This document shows positions 41,484 to 48,894 of a DNA stretch of 64,000 nucleotides, in pieces (the first letter of the stretch is position 1; each line of letters begins with the position of its first letter). The stretch is from Lysobacter silvisoli (GTDB lineage: Bacteria; Pseudomonadota; Gammaproteobacteria; Xanthomonadales; Xanthomonadaceae): the NCBI RefSeq assembly GCF_003382365.1, contig NZ_QTSU01000004.1:169754-233753 (forward strand), given 5' to 3'. The position numbers and the translations under genes are program-made. The notes beneath the pieces were generated by a model, which worked only from the letters and a program-made list of their open reading frames with translations, was not told where the DNA came from and ran no database searches.

Positions 41484-42239
41484 TCAGTTCGCCTTCTGCC
41501 TGGGCCGCACCTCGGTGCGCACGAAATCGCGCCCCAGGTAGGCCTTGCAGCGGAACTGGTCGATGTCGTTGATGCGCAGGATGTTGCGGCGCCGGCTGAC
41601 CAGGCCGCTGCGGTGCCAGGTCTGCAGTTGCGCATTCAACTTCGGCCGGCTGGCGTTGACCATCGCCGCCAGGATGCTCTGCGTGGGCGGCAGCGCCACC
41701 TCGAAGCCGCCGCCGCGCCCGTCGTCGGGCATCACCGACAGCAGGTAGCGCGCCAGACGCGATTCCAGCCGGTGCAGGCACATGGTTTCCAGGCTGTCGA
41801 CGGCCTTGCGCAGGCGCAGGCACAAGGTCGCGTGTGCGCGTTCCAGCACCGCCGGTTCCGAGGTCAGCGCCGGAAAGTGGCGCCGCGCCAGCAGCAGCAC
41901 CCGCGCCGGCCCGTAGGCGATAGCGGTGAAGTTGCGGTTCTGGCTGTCCAGCAGCGCGGTCTCGTCGACGGTCTCGCCGGCCTCGATGGTGTCGACGATC
42001 AGTTCCTGGCCGTCGGGGCCGTAAAGGATCTTGTAGACCCGGCCGCGCAGCACCAGGGCCAGGAAATCGCTGGGATCGTTCTTGAGGAACAGCGCCTGGC
42101 CGTCGCGCAGGCTGCGTTCGGTGGCATGACGGGCGACGTAGTCGAGCACCGTGTCGGGCAAGCCGTGGAACAAGGGCGACTGCTCAAGCAACAACTGCCG
42201 CGCGCGGACGTGGGCGGAACGGTCCTGGCCTAAGCACAT
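41484..42239 (-). CDS. Crp/Fnr family transcriptional regulator next to the Reb cluster
   Basis: A 251-residue regulator with an N-terminal cyclic-nucleotide-binding fold (FLALVLRGRVYKILYGPDG, then DTIEAGETVDETALLD) and a C-terminal winged helix (QSILAAMVNASRPKLNAQLQ recognition region). The phosphate-binding cassette is not the canonical GExGE of CRP, so the ligand is uncertain. The ATG at 42239 has GGAAGG about 10 bases upstream. It is the last gene on the same strand after the Reb genes, separated by 327 bases, so linkage to them is inferred from position only. Confidence 0.85.
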   Translation of the reverse strand: MCLGQDRSAHVRARQLLLEQSPLFHGLPDTVLDYVARHATERSLRDGQALFLKNDPSDFLALVLRGRVYKILYGPDGQELIVDTIEAGETVDETALLDSQNRNFTAIAYGPARVLLLARRHFPALTSEPAVLERAHATLCLRLRKAVDSLETMCLHRLESRLARYLLSVMPDDGRGGGFEVALPPTQSILAAMVNASRPKLNAQLQTWHRSGLVSRRRNILRINDIDQFRCKAYLGRDFVRTEVRPRQKAN

Positions 42240-42566
42240 GCGCACGACCTTCCCCACGACGCCGATACCGCCAGGACCCGGGCCCCGAGGGGGCCGACGC
42301 GGCACCGGTGCCACGGGCCGATGCTGCGTGTGCAACGCTCCATAATTCAGTCTTCCCCTGCGCTGATCGGGCAACGCCGCATTCCTGCCTGCGGCCGCTT
42401 GCGGCGCTTCCCTGTGGCCGGACGCGGCCGTCGCTGCGGCTGCACCCGGGATCGGGCGGCGCTGCGGTCGGCGCTGACGCCGACCGCAGCGCCGCGGACG
42501 CGGCATCGGGGGCCGCCGCATCCTGCCAGCCTCCGGCGTCGGGTGTCGCGCCCGACGCCCTCGGCC
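42240..42566. other. Intergenic region between regulator and Reb genes
   Basis: This 327-base GC-rich stretch contains no convincing ORF. It must hold the promoter of the Crp/Fnr gene, but I see no clear -35/-10 elements. It includes the near-palindrome GCTGCGGTCGGCG..CGCCGACCGCAGC (about 42462-42491), which can form a 12-13 bp stem and is a likely terminator for the Reb transcript. Confidence 0.5.
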
Positions 42567-42926
42567 TTACGGCGAACCGCTGTTGAGGCCGGCGACCGGC
42601 TTGCTGCCGGTGAAGGCCTTCAGCACGGTGAGCAGGCTGCTCAGGTTGTCGGACACGCCGGTCTGCGCGACCTTCTCGGTGGCGCCGGCGGCGGCGGTGG
42701 TGTCCAACGCGTAGATCTGCATCACGCCCTGGTTGGAAGCGGCCTGCGACAGCGTGTTCTGCTGCTGCTGCTGCGAAATCGCGTTCTCGAACAGGATACT
42801 GGTCGAGTGGGCCAGGTTCTGATAGATCGAACCCATCGCCATGGCCGGCGCTTCGCCGACGACCTTGACGTTGGATTGGGTGACGGCATCGGTGATCTGG
42901 TCGTTGACGGCGGTAGGAAATGCCAT
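42567..42926 (-). CDS. RebB family R-body protein, paralog 1
   Basis: A 119-residue protein of the RebB (killing trait) family. It opens MAFPTAVNDQITDAVTQSNV, followed by the GEAPAMAMGSIYQ helix, a Gln-rich turn (QQQQQNTLSQAASNQG) and a C-terminal tail. RebB-type proteins polymerise into R-bodies, coiled ribbons that unroll on stimulus; this was established for Caedibacter. It differs from paralog 2 at only about a dozen of the first 105 positions and has 14 extra C-terminal residues. GAGG lies about 9 bases before the ATG. A hairpin precedes it in the 92-base gap. Confidence 0.85.
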   Translation of the reverse strand: MAFPTAVNDQITDAVTQSNVKVVGEAPAMAMGSIYQNLAHSTSILFENAISQQQQQNTLSQAASNQGVMQIYALDTTAAAGATEKVAQTGVSDNLSSLLTVLKAFTGSKPVAGLNSGSP

Positions 42927-42959
42927 GAGGGAATCCTCGTTGTGCGGTCGTCTTTAGCG

Positions 42960-43016
42960 TCCGGATGAAGTCGGTACCTTCCGGCGGATGGCGTGACCGC
43001 CATCGGCCGGGGTTAG
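42960..43016 (-). other. Intercistronic hairpin between the two RebB paralogs
   Basis: On the minus strand GATGGC-GGTCAC-GCCATC forms a 6-bp stem, extended outside by CCGGC/GCCGG. In the polycistronic mRNA it could set the relative amounts of the two RebB proteins, by analogy with other structural-protein operons. Confidence 0.5.
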
Positions 43017-43018
43017 GC

Positions 43019-43339
43019 TCACTTGAACGCGTTGAGCACGGTCAGCAGGCTGGTCAGGTTGTCCGACACGCCGGTCTGCGCGACCTTCTCGGTGGCGCCG
43101 GCGGCGGCGGTGGTGTCGAGGCTGTAGATCTGCATCACGCCCTGGTTGGCGGCGGCCTGAGCCAGCGTGTTCTGCTGCTGCTGCGCGGCGACGGCGTTCT
43201 GGAACAGGATGCCGGTCGAATGCGCCAGGCTCTGGTAGATCGAACCCATCGCCATCGCCGGCGCTTCGCCGATGACTTTGACGTTGGACTGGGTGACGGC
43301 ATCGGTGATCTGATCGTTGACGGCGGTCGGGAAAGCCAT
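43019..43339 (-). CDS. RebB family R-body protein, paralog 2
   Basis: A 106-residue RebB protein, MAFPTAVNDQITDAVTQSNV at the start and ending SSL/TSLLTVLNAFK-like (TSLLTVLNAFK here). It is close to paralog 1, so the pair arose by recent tandem duplication. It has GAGGAG before the ATG and, on the minus strand, a small hairpin GTACGG-CATGGG-CCGTAC ahead of it. The ATG at 43339 matches the family start; the 15-residue extension to 43384 is unlikely. Confidence 0.86.
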   Translation of the reverse strand: MAFPTAVNDQITDAVTQSNVKVIGEAPAMAMGSIYQSLAHSTGILFQNAVAAQQQQNTLAQAAANQGVMQIYSLDTTAAAGATEKVAQTGVSDNLTSLLTVLNAFK

Positions 43340-43411
43340 GGTTGAACTCCTCGGGGTGGGTACGGCCCATGCCGTACGTTTCAAAGAACGACGCGGAACC
43401 CTGACTGTGAA

Positions 43412-44068
43412 TCAGGACGACGCGTCGGGGTGGGACGGGGGGTGCGCGGCGGCGGGTGCGCTGCCGCTCGCGCGAGAGGCTTCCAGCACCTCTTCGATCC
43501 GGCGCGCGAGCGGGCCGTATTCGCGATCGAAGCAGGCTTTGACTTCGGACTTGACCAGGTTGGCCAGGCGGTCGGCGATCTGCACGATCGCCAGCTGCGC
43601 GGCCGGGGTTTCGCCCTCGCGCGAGGACTGCAGCTGCGACGGCCGCAGGTCGCTGAGCGTGCGCGCGGCCTGCAGCATCTGCAGGATGGCCTGTTCCTCG
43701 CGGGTCAGGCCGGCGGGCGGCGTGGGCGGCGGCGCAGACCCGGTGGCGGGCGCAGCGGCGGGCGCTGCCGGCTTGGCGGGTGCGGCCGCGCCCGTGGCGG
43801 TATTGGGCTCGGTCGCGGCGGCGGCGCGGGTGGCGCCGAGCACGCTCTGCATCGCCTCCTCCACGCGCTGCCGGCCCTGAGCGACCACGTCGGCGGCCTG
43901 CTTGCGCGCCTGGTCGGTGTAACCGCCGAGCACGGCCTCGGTGGCGCTGAGGCTGCTCATGAACTCGGCCAGCTGCTTGCGTTCGTTCTCGCTGAGGTCA
44001 TGACCCAGCCAGTTGCGCGCGAACTGGTGGACCTGGTCGGCGAGTTCGGGATGGGTGGCGGCGTTCAT
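43412..44068 (-). CDS. Unknown helical protein of the Reb cluster
   Basis: A 218-residue soluble protein of three parts. The first is a helical N-terminal region (about 1-80, HQFARNWLGHDLSENERKQL). An Ala/Pro/Thr-rich linker (about 83-120) follows. The last is a C-terminal helical region with ILQMLQAARTLSDLRPSQLQ and KACFDREYGPLARRIEEVLE. There is no signal peptide or membrane helix and no family I recognise. Its place between the deaminase-like gene and the RebB genes, with gaps of 22 and 72 bases, suggests an accessory or assembly role. Confidence 0.65.
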   Translation of the reverse strand: MNAATHPELADQVHQFARNWLGHDLSENERKQLAEFMSSLSATEAVLGGYTDQARKQAADVVAQGRQRVEEAMQSVLGATRAAAATEPNTATGAAAPAKPAAPAAAPATGSAPPPTPPAGLTREEQAILQMLQAARTLSDLRPSQLQSSREGETPAAQLAIVQIADRLANLVKSEVKACFDREYGPLARRIEEVLEASRASGSAPAAAHPPSHPDASS

Positions 44069-44090
44069 CGCAGTCCTCGCGTGGTCCGGG

Positions 44091-44294
44091 TCAACGCAGC
44101 AGCTGCGCGATCGCGCGCAGCACTTCGGGTTGCATCAGGCGGTCGAACAGGCGGGCCAGCTCGGCGTCCTTGGGATCGGCGGGTGCCGTAGCCGGCGGCG
44201 CGGCGGCCTGCGCCGCGGGCGTGGGCGGCGCGGCGGTGGCCGCGCTGCCGCCAGCGTCGATTTCCTCGCGCAACAGATAGTCCAGGATCTTCAT
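44091..44294 (-). CDS. Small unknown protein of the Reb cluster
   Basis: A 67-residue protein with a short charged start (MKILDYLLREEIDAGG), an Ala/Pro/Thr-rich middle and a C-terminal helix (AELARLFDRLMQPEVLRAIA). The Ala/Pro linker style is shared with the flanking Reb-cluster proteins. No known family. It lies 24 bases after the deaminase-like gene and 22 bases before the next gene. Confidence 0.6.
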   Translation of the reverse strand: MKILDYLLREEIDAGGSAATAAPPTPAAQAAAPPATAPADPKDAELARLFDRLMQPEVLRAIAQLLR

Positions 44295-44318
44295 CGTGGC
44301 GTTCCCCGGTGGCCGGTA

Positions 44319-46568
44319 TCAGGTTTTCGCGGGCTTGGGCCGGCTCAGGGTGACCACCGACGCCGGAGCCTTGTAGCCATCGAAGAAGTACAGCGGCGTG
44401 GCGTTCGGCGGCGCCGGCTTAGCCGAGCTGATCGTCGCGCACCAGTAGTCGGTGGCGACCGCGACGATCAGCTGCTGCACGGTGGTCAGGTAGGTGTTGA
44501 CGACCACGCTCTGACCGCTGGGCAGCAGCTGGTAGGCGACCAGGATCACCATGCGCAGAAATTCGTCCTGCACGTCGGTGTGCTCCACGCCCTGGCCGTC
44601 TGCGCCGAGCAGGTAATTGCGCCAGTTCTGGAACACGGCAAAGGTACGCGCCAGCGCATCGAACCACAGCGCCTTGACCGTGCTCTGGCCGGCGATCAGT
44701 TCCACCAGCGCGCAGTACTGCTTGTAGTAGTTGCCGATGTTGCTGGGCGTGCACACCGGCGCCATCGCCGTCAGCAGCTGGCCCTGGATCCAGCCCGTAT
44801 TGTCGTCGTTGGCCAACACCTGGGGCAGGGTCGGCTGGCTGTTGGCGATGGCGATGAACTGCTCGACCTGCGCCTCGGCCAGCGCATCGGTGCCCAGATA
44901 GGCCACCGCATCGCCGGCCTGCTGCAGCACGTCGGTGTCGATATAGCCGTCCAGATGGCGGAAGCCGCGGTTGATGCGGTAGCCCTCGACCGAATCGAAC
45001 AGACCCGAAGCGCCGGTGATCGCGTTGCTGCCCAGGTTGGTGTCGAAGGCCAACAACGGGAAGCGCGCCGCCATGTAGTTGCGGTAATAAAAAGCGTGCC
45101 CAAGACGGAAGCTGTACTGATTCAGCGCGGTGAGTTGCTGGTACCAGGTTTGCGGCTCTTTGAGGTCGGTGAACTGGCTCAGCGATTCGTTCATCGCCAT
45201 CATGCTGCGCTTGCCGTTGTAGGCGACGGTGGCGATGCTCTGCTGGCTGTTGATGTCGAAGCGGCGCATCCTGCAGCCGCCGTAAGTCAGGCTGTCGTTG
45301 CGGAACAACTCGTCGAACAGCCCCGCGACGCCGCTGCCCTTGCGCCGTCCGGCGCCCCAGGGACCGCGCGGGTCTTCCTCGCGGCGCCCCTGGCAGGTGG
45401 CCAGGCAACGCGCGATGTAGGCCGAGTACGCCCGGTAGAAGCCCGCATCCGGCGGCTCAACCGCGTTGGCGTAGTAGTAGCCGATCATCGAGCGGTTGTC
45501 GGTGTTGGACGAGGCGCCCTCGCCGCAGTGGATATGGCAGACCATTTGCGCGGCGCGCGCATCCGGGCCGCTGCCGAAGCGGGTCGCCAGCGCCGTGCGG
45601 TTGTCGTAGAGGAAACTGAAGAAGGCCGGATAGTCGTAGACTTTGGTCTCGGTGCCGAGCAAGTCAACACCGACGATGGTGCTGGGCCCGGGTGCGACCA
45701 GCACCGGCAGCACTTTTTCCATCAGTTCCTTCATCAGCGCCTTGTCGGGCATGTAGCCGGCCGAGGTGTGCACCAGCAGGCGGTAGAAGCTGGGATCGCT
45801 CCCGTCGAGCGCATTGAAGGACTGGGCGATCGCATCGGCCAATTCGATCTCATCCGCCCCGATCGCCGCCTGGATGCCGCGTATGCCCTCCTGACGCAGG
45901 TAGGCGTAGGTGGACACCATCCACTGCGGATAGAGATCGCGGGTGAGCGGATCGCGCAGCAGCGCCTTCATCAGGCTGGAGCGGGTCTTATAGCAATCGT
46001 CGAACGGGGTGTACTTGCTGGCGCTGTAGATCTTGTTGTTGAAGTAACGCAGGATCGCGATGAGCGCCGGGTTGTAGGGACCGGAAGGGTCCGGCCGGAT
46101 ACGCGTGGGCAGCTGCGTACGGATCTCCTCGTAAAGCTCCGGACTGGTGGCGGATGCCTCCACGATCCAGTCCGACAGGGCCCAGCGCTGCGCCAGCACC
46201 ACGCAGGCGATGTAAATGTTCTCAGCCGCGCATTCGCCGCGCTCGTATTGGGCCTTATTGGCCTTGGCCGCCAAGGCGTTGAGGGGATTGCCCTCGATCA
46301 TCATCTGCAAGGCGCGATCGAACAGGGCCACCACGCCGGCTTCGGAGGCGTATTTGCCGTCGCCACCGACCAAACCCACCAGGGACAGCTGGCGGTCCTT
46401 GGCCACCTCGACGGTGACCGCACTCTGACCGGCCAGCGTATACGACAGCTTGTAGCCGACGGACTTGGCGCTGCGCTTTTCGACCGGCAGGATGCCGCCG
46501 AAATGGCTGTGATAGTCGAAGGGGTAGCGCTGGATGATGACAGGCGCGTTCAGGCTGAAGTAGGCCAT
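44319..46568 (-). CDS. Adenosine deaminase-like metal-dependent hydrolase in the Reb cluster
   Basis: A 749-residue protein. I see the motif series of the adenosine deaminase fold in order: H20 and H22 in FDYHSHFGGILP; TIVGVDLLGTE at 297-307 (the DLxGxE strand); HCGE at 347-350, equivalent to the HAGE with a zinc ligand and the catalytic Glu; FRLGHAF at 487-493, equivalent to RIGHG with a zinc ligand; DTNLGSNAITG at 509-519 (the SN turn); and GTDA at 559-562, where D561 would be the metal-binding Asp. The second Asp of the usual TDDP is Ala. About 137 residues are inserted between HCGE and RLGHAF. So the metal site looks intact but the substrate pocket differs. There is no signal peptide. The substrate is unknown; a purine nucleoside or nucleotide is the default guess. 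It lies 86 bases after the long RebB-like gene. Confidence 0.7.
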   Translation of the reverse strand: MAYFSLNAPVIIQRYPFDYHSHFGGILPVEKRSAKSVGYKLSYTLAGQSAVTVEVAKDRQLSLVGLVGGDGKYASEAGVVALFDRALQMMIEGNPLNALAAKANKAQYERGECAAENIYIACVVLAQRWALSDWIVEASATSPELYEEIRTQLPTRIRPDPSGPYNPALIAILRYFNNKIYSASKYTPFDDCYKTRSSLMKALLRDPLTRDLYPQWMVSTYAYLRQEGIRGIQAAIGADEIELADAIAQSFNALDGSDPSFYRLLVHTSAGYMPDKALMKELMEKVLPVLVAPGPSTIVGVDLLGTETKVYDYPAFFSFLYDNRTALATRFGSGPDARAAQMVCHIHCGEGASSNTDNRSMIGYYYANAVEPPDAGFYRAYSAYIARCLATCQGRREEDPRGPWGAGRRKGSGVAGLFDELFRNDSLTYGGCRMRRFDINSQQSIATVAYNGKRSMMAMNESLSQFTDLKEPQTWYQQLTALNQYSFRLGHAFYYRNYMAARFPLLAFDTNLGSNAITGASGLFDSVEGYRINRGFRHLDGYIDTDVLQQAGDAVAYLGTDALAEAQVEQFIAIANSQPTLPQVLANDDNTGWIQGQLLTAMAPVCTPSNIGNYYKQYCALVELIAGQSTVKALWFDALARTFAVFQNWRNYLLGADGQGVEHTDVQDEFLRMVILVAYQLLPSGQSVVVNTYLTTVQQLIVAVATDYWCATISSAKPAPPNATPLYFFDGYKAPASVVTLSRPKPAKT

Positions 46569-46654
46569 GGCTTACATTCCTTGGTTTCGGCGCCGCGACG
46601 CGGCATTCGGTTGCGCGGCGCGCGACCGGCGCGCGCCGCTGCGCTAATCGGGAA

Positions 46655-47605
46655 TCAGGACGAGGCGCTCTTGTGGTTCTGCAGCACGCTCGCGTACTTG
46701 GAGATGCTCTGATCGATGCGGTCGATGGCGAAGCCGGCGGCCTCGGCTTCCATCGCGCCGGCGGCGGCGGCGACCGCGGCGGCGGCGGCCATCAGGATGT
46801 CGGTGGCCAGCACGCCCAACGCGTCTTCGGCCGCCGCTTCCAGCTGCTGGTCGACCAGGTTCTGGGTCATCTCCTTCAGCAGCACGCCCTGGCTGGCCAG
46901 GGCCAGCTTGGTGACGCCGTCGAAGTAGGCTGCGGCCGATTGCGCGACCAGGCCCGAGGCCTGGGCGATCATCATGTTGGGCGGGATGGCGATCTGCGAC
47001 GGCGCGTACTGCGCGGTCTCGGCGTTGCTCAGCTGCACCGCCTGCACGATCTTCTGGTTCAGCGCGCCGGTGGCCGGCGTGGCCGCGCCGGCCTGGGCCA
47101 GCATCTGCGTGGTCATGGTCGCCAGCGTGCTCGGCGGCGGCGTGGCCGCCGGCGTCGAGGACGTGCCGGTGGACGAGCCGGTACCGGAGCTCGCGCCCGA
47201 ACCGGCGTCGCCGCTGGTGCCGGAGCCCGAGCCAGTGCCCGAATCGCCTCCCGAACCAGAACCCGAGCCGGTGCCGCCGGCAGCGGCGGAGGCCGGCGGC
47301 GCAGCACCGGAATCGCCGCTGCCCGCCGCCGGCGTGCCGCCCCCCGCATCCGTCGTCGCTGCGGCGGTCGTGGTGGCGGGCGCGGCCGGAGCGGCCGGCG
47401 CCTCGGCCGCTGGCGTATCGCCGGCAGGCGTCGCAGGCGTCGCTGCAGGGGAAACCGGCTGCGTCGCGTCAGCGGAGGCCGGTGGTGTCGCAGCGGCAGC
47501 AGCAGGCGCAGCTCCCGCCGCGGGCGTGGTCGCCGTTGCAGACGGCGTGGCCGCGGCGGCGCCGGTAGCCGGCGTCGTGGGCTTGTTGCTAGTCCAGAAG
47601 GGCAT
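46655..47605 (-). CDS. RebB-like protein with long low-complexity N-terminus
   Basis: A 316-residue protein. Residues 1-160 are almost entirely Ala, Pro, Thr, Gly and Ser, including a (GSGS)n block at 110-145. Residues about 181-250 align with RebB (LNQKIVQAVQLSNAETAQ, then SQIAIPPNMMIAQASGLVAQ). Residues 255-300 are an Ala-rich helix (DILMAAAAAVAAAAGAMEAE), possibly hydrophobic enough to insert in a membrane. The N-terminus looks like a flexible tether or spacer. No known R-body protein that I recall has this design. It lies between the short RebB gene and the deaminase-like gene. Confidence 0.7.
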   Translation of the reverse strand: MPFWTSNKPTTPATGAAAATPSATATTPAAGAAPAAAAATPPASADATQPVSPAATPATPAGDTPAAEAPAAPAAPATTTAAATTDAGGGTPAAGSGDSGAAPPASAAAGGTGSGSGSGGDSGTGSGSGTSGDAGSGASSGTGSSTGTSSTPAATPPPSTLATMTTQMLAQAGAATPATGALNQKIVQAVQLSNAETAQYAPSQIAIPPNMMIAQASGLVAQSAAAYFDGVTKLALASQGVLLKEMTQNLVDQQLEAAAEDALGVLATDILMAAAAAVAAAAGAMEAEAAGFAIDRIDQSISKYASVLQNHKSASS

Positions 47606-47646
47606 GTCGCGTTACTCCCCGGTTCTCAGATCCAGGAACGGCCGGG

Positions 47647-47883
47647 TCACGACTTGTCGCCGATGGCCATGATCTGCTGCACGGCCTTGGAGACCACGGC
47701 GGTCGAGACCTGGTTGAGCGCCTGCTGGCTGTGCACGGCGTTCTGCAGCGACAGGCCGGCGGAGTGGCTGGCGACCTGGTAGAGCGCAGCGATCGCCTGC
47801 GCCGGGGCTTCGGCGACCACCTTGACGTTGGTCTGGGTGACGGCATCGGTGATCTGCGAATTCACGGGCGTGGTGTCGGCCAT
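47647..47883 (-). CDS. Short RebB family protein
   Basis: A 78-residue RebB protein (VNSQITDAVTQTNVKVVAEA, then APAQAIAALYQVASHSAG), shorter than the other two and lacking their C-terminal TTAAAGATEKVAQTGVSDN part. The ATG at 47883 is preceded by AAGGACAGG; the longer frame to 47976 is not conserved-looking. It is the first structural gene after the ECF sigma factor, with a 225-base leader containing a candidate ECF promoter. Confidence 0.82.
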   Translation of the reverse strand: MADTTPVNSQITDAVTQTNVKVVAEAPAQAIAALYQVASHSAGLSLQNAVHSQQALNQVSTAVVSKAVQQIMAIGDKS

Positions 47884-48060
47884 GGACCTGTCCTTGGGAG
47901 TCGCGTTCGATGATTGGGAATTCCCGGCGCGTCGCCGCCCCGGTACCTGCCGCCGCGCGTGCCCCTGCATCGGCACGCGCGGCGTCCTGCGGCCGTGCGG
48001 ATCGCGGAGGCGTCGACCGCGCGCGGCGTTTGTTGCGATGGCTTTGGGTTAAACGCCGAG

Positions 48061-48086
48061 GACGCGCGCTTGTGAACACGGTTACA
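48061..48086 (-). promoter_or_regulatory. Candidate ECF promoter of the Reb operon
   Basis: On the minus strand TGTAACC (48086-48080), 15 bases, then CGTC (48064-48061). TGTMACC with a CG-rich -10 is a common form of ECF-sigma promoters. A matching TGTCACC-N15-CGCT lies before the sigma gene itself (48740-48715), which suggests autoregulation. Confidence 0.35.
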
Positions 48087-48108
48087 GCCGCGTCGCCGGC
48101 GAACGCGT

Positions 48109-48663
48109 TCAATCGCGCTCCACCGCCACGCGCAGACGCTCGCGCAGCAACTGCACGCGTTTGCGCGCCAGCGGCTGGTTGATCGAGAGGCGTTCGGCGA
48201 TGGCCGGGTAAGGCAGGTCGTCGATGAAGCGATAGGCGAACAAACGCTTCTGGTCGCGGTTGAGCGCGGTCACCGCGGCGATCACCCGGCTCAGCTGCTC
48301 GTCCAGCTCCATGCGCTGCAGCGCGCTCAGCTCCAGGTCCTGGGCCACGCCCTCGGCGGCGATGTCGACGCCGCGGTCGAACACTTCGCCGTCGCGGCCG
48401 TTGCGGCGCACGCTGTCCAGGAACACGTGGCGCAGCACCACGAACAGAAAGCCGTCCGGGTCGTTCATCGCGTCCGGCGAGCGGCGCATGAACAACAAGG
48501 CCTTGATCGCGGTATTGGCGAGCAGGTCGTCGGCGCGATCTCTGTGGCCGTCGGCTAGACGGCGCGCGCGCCGTTCCAGTTCGGGCTTGGTCGCATGCCA
48601 AGCTTTCACGAACATCTCGTCGGCGATGCCGAACTCCCGCGATCCTTCGCCCGCCTTGCCCAT
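48109..48663 (-). CDS. ECF-type sigma factor of the Reb cluster
   Basis: A 184-residue sigma-70-like protein with region 2 (DDLLANTAIKALLFMRRSPD, then FLFVVLRHVFLDSVRRNG) and region 4 (LNRDQKRLFAYRFIDDLPYP followed by the AIAERLSINQPLARKRVQLL helix-turn-helix). There is no sigma-3 region, so it is ECF-like. The ATG at 48663 has GGAGG in AGGAGGTGTTGGCA just upstream. It is first in the same-strand Reb cluster and is the likely activator of it. No anti-sigma factor of its own is adjacent; the one at 48895 is coupled to another sigma gene. Confidence 0.82.
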   Translation of the reverse strand: MGKAGEGSREFGIADEMFVKAWHATKPELERRARRLADGHRDRADDLLANTAIKALLFMRRSPDAMNDPDGFLFVVLRHVFLDSVRRNGRDGEVFDRGVDIAAEGVAQDLELSALQRMELDEQLSRVIAAVTALNRDQKRLFAYRFIDDLPYPAIAERLSINQPLARKRVQLLRERLRVAVERD

Positions 48664-48714
48664 TGCCAACACCTCCTGTGTTGTATGCACAGGGGCGAGT
48701 CTGGTGAGGCGTGC

Positions 48715-48740
48715 AGCGGAAGGCTGTTACCTGGGTGACA
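48715..48740 (-). promoter_or_regulatory. Candidate autoregulated ECF promoter
   Basis: TGTCACC (48740-48734), 15 bases, then CGCT (48718-48715) on the minus strand, about 52 bases before the sigma start codon. It resembles the candidate at 48061-48086 in sequence and spacing. Confidence 0.3.
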
Positions 48741-48894
48741 GGGGAGGTTCGCGGCCGGCGGCGGCCCGCGCGGTCGTCGCCAAGGCGCCGCGTAGCGAGT
48801 GACTTGCGCCGGGCGCCATGGGCCGCGCGGCGGCCAGAAGCGGCGCGGGCCGCACTCGGCGGCCCGCGGGGAGAACGCTAAAGCCCTGAACGAT

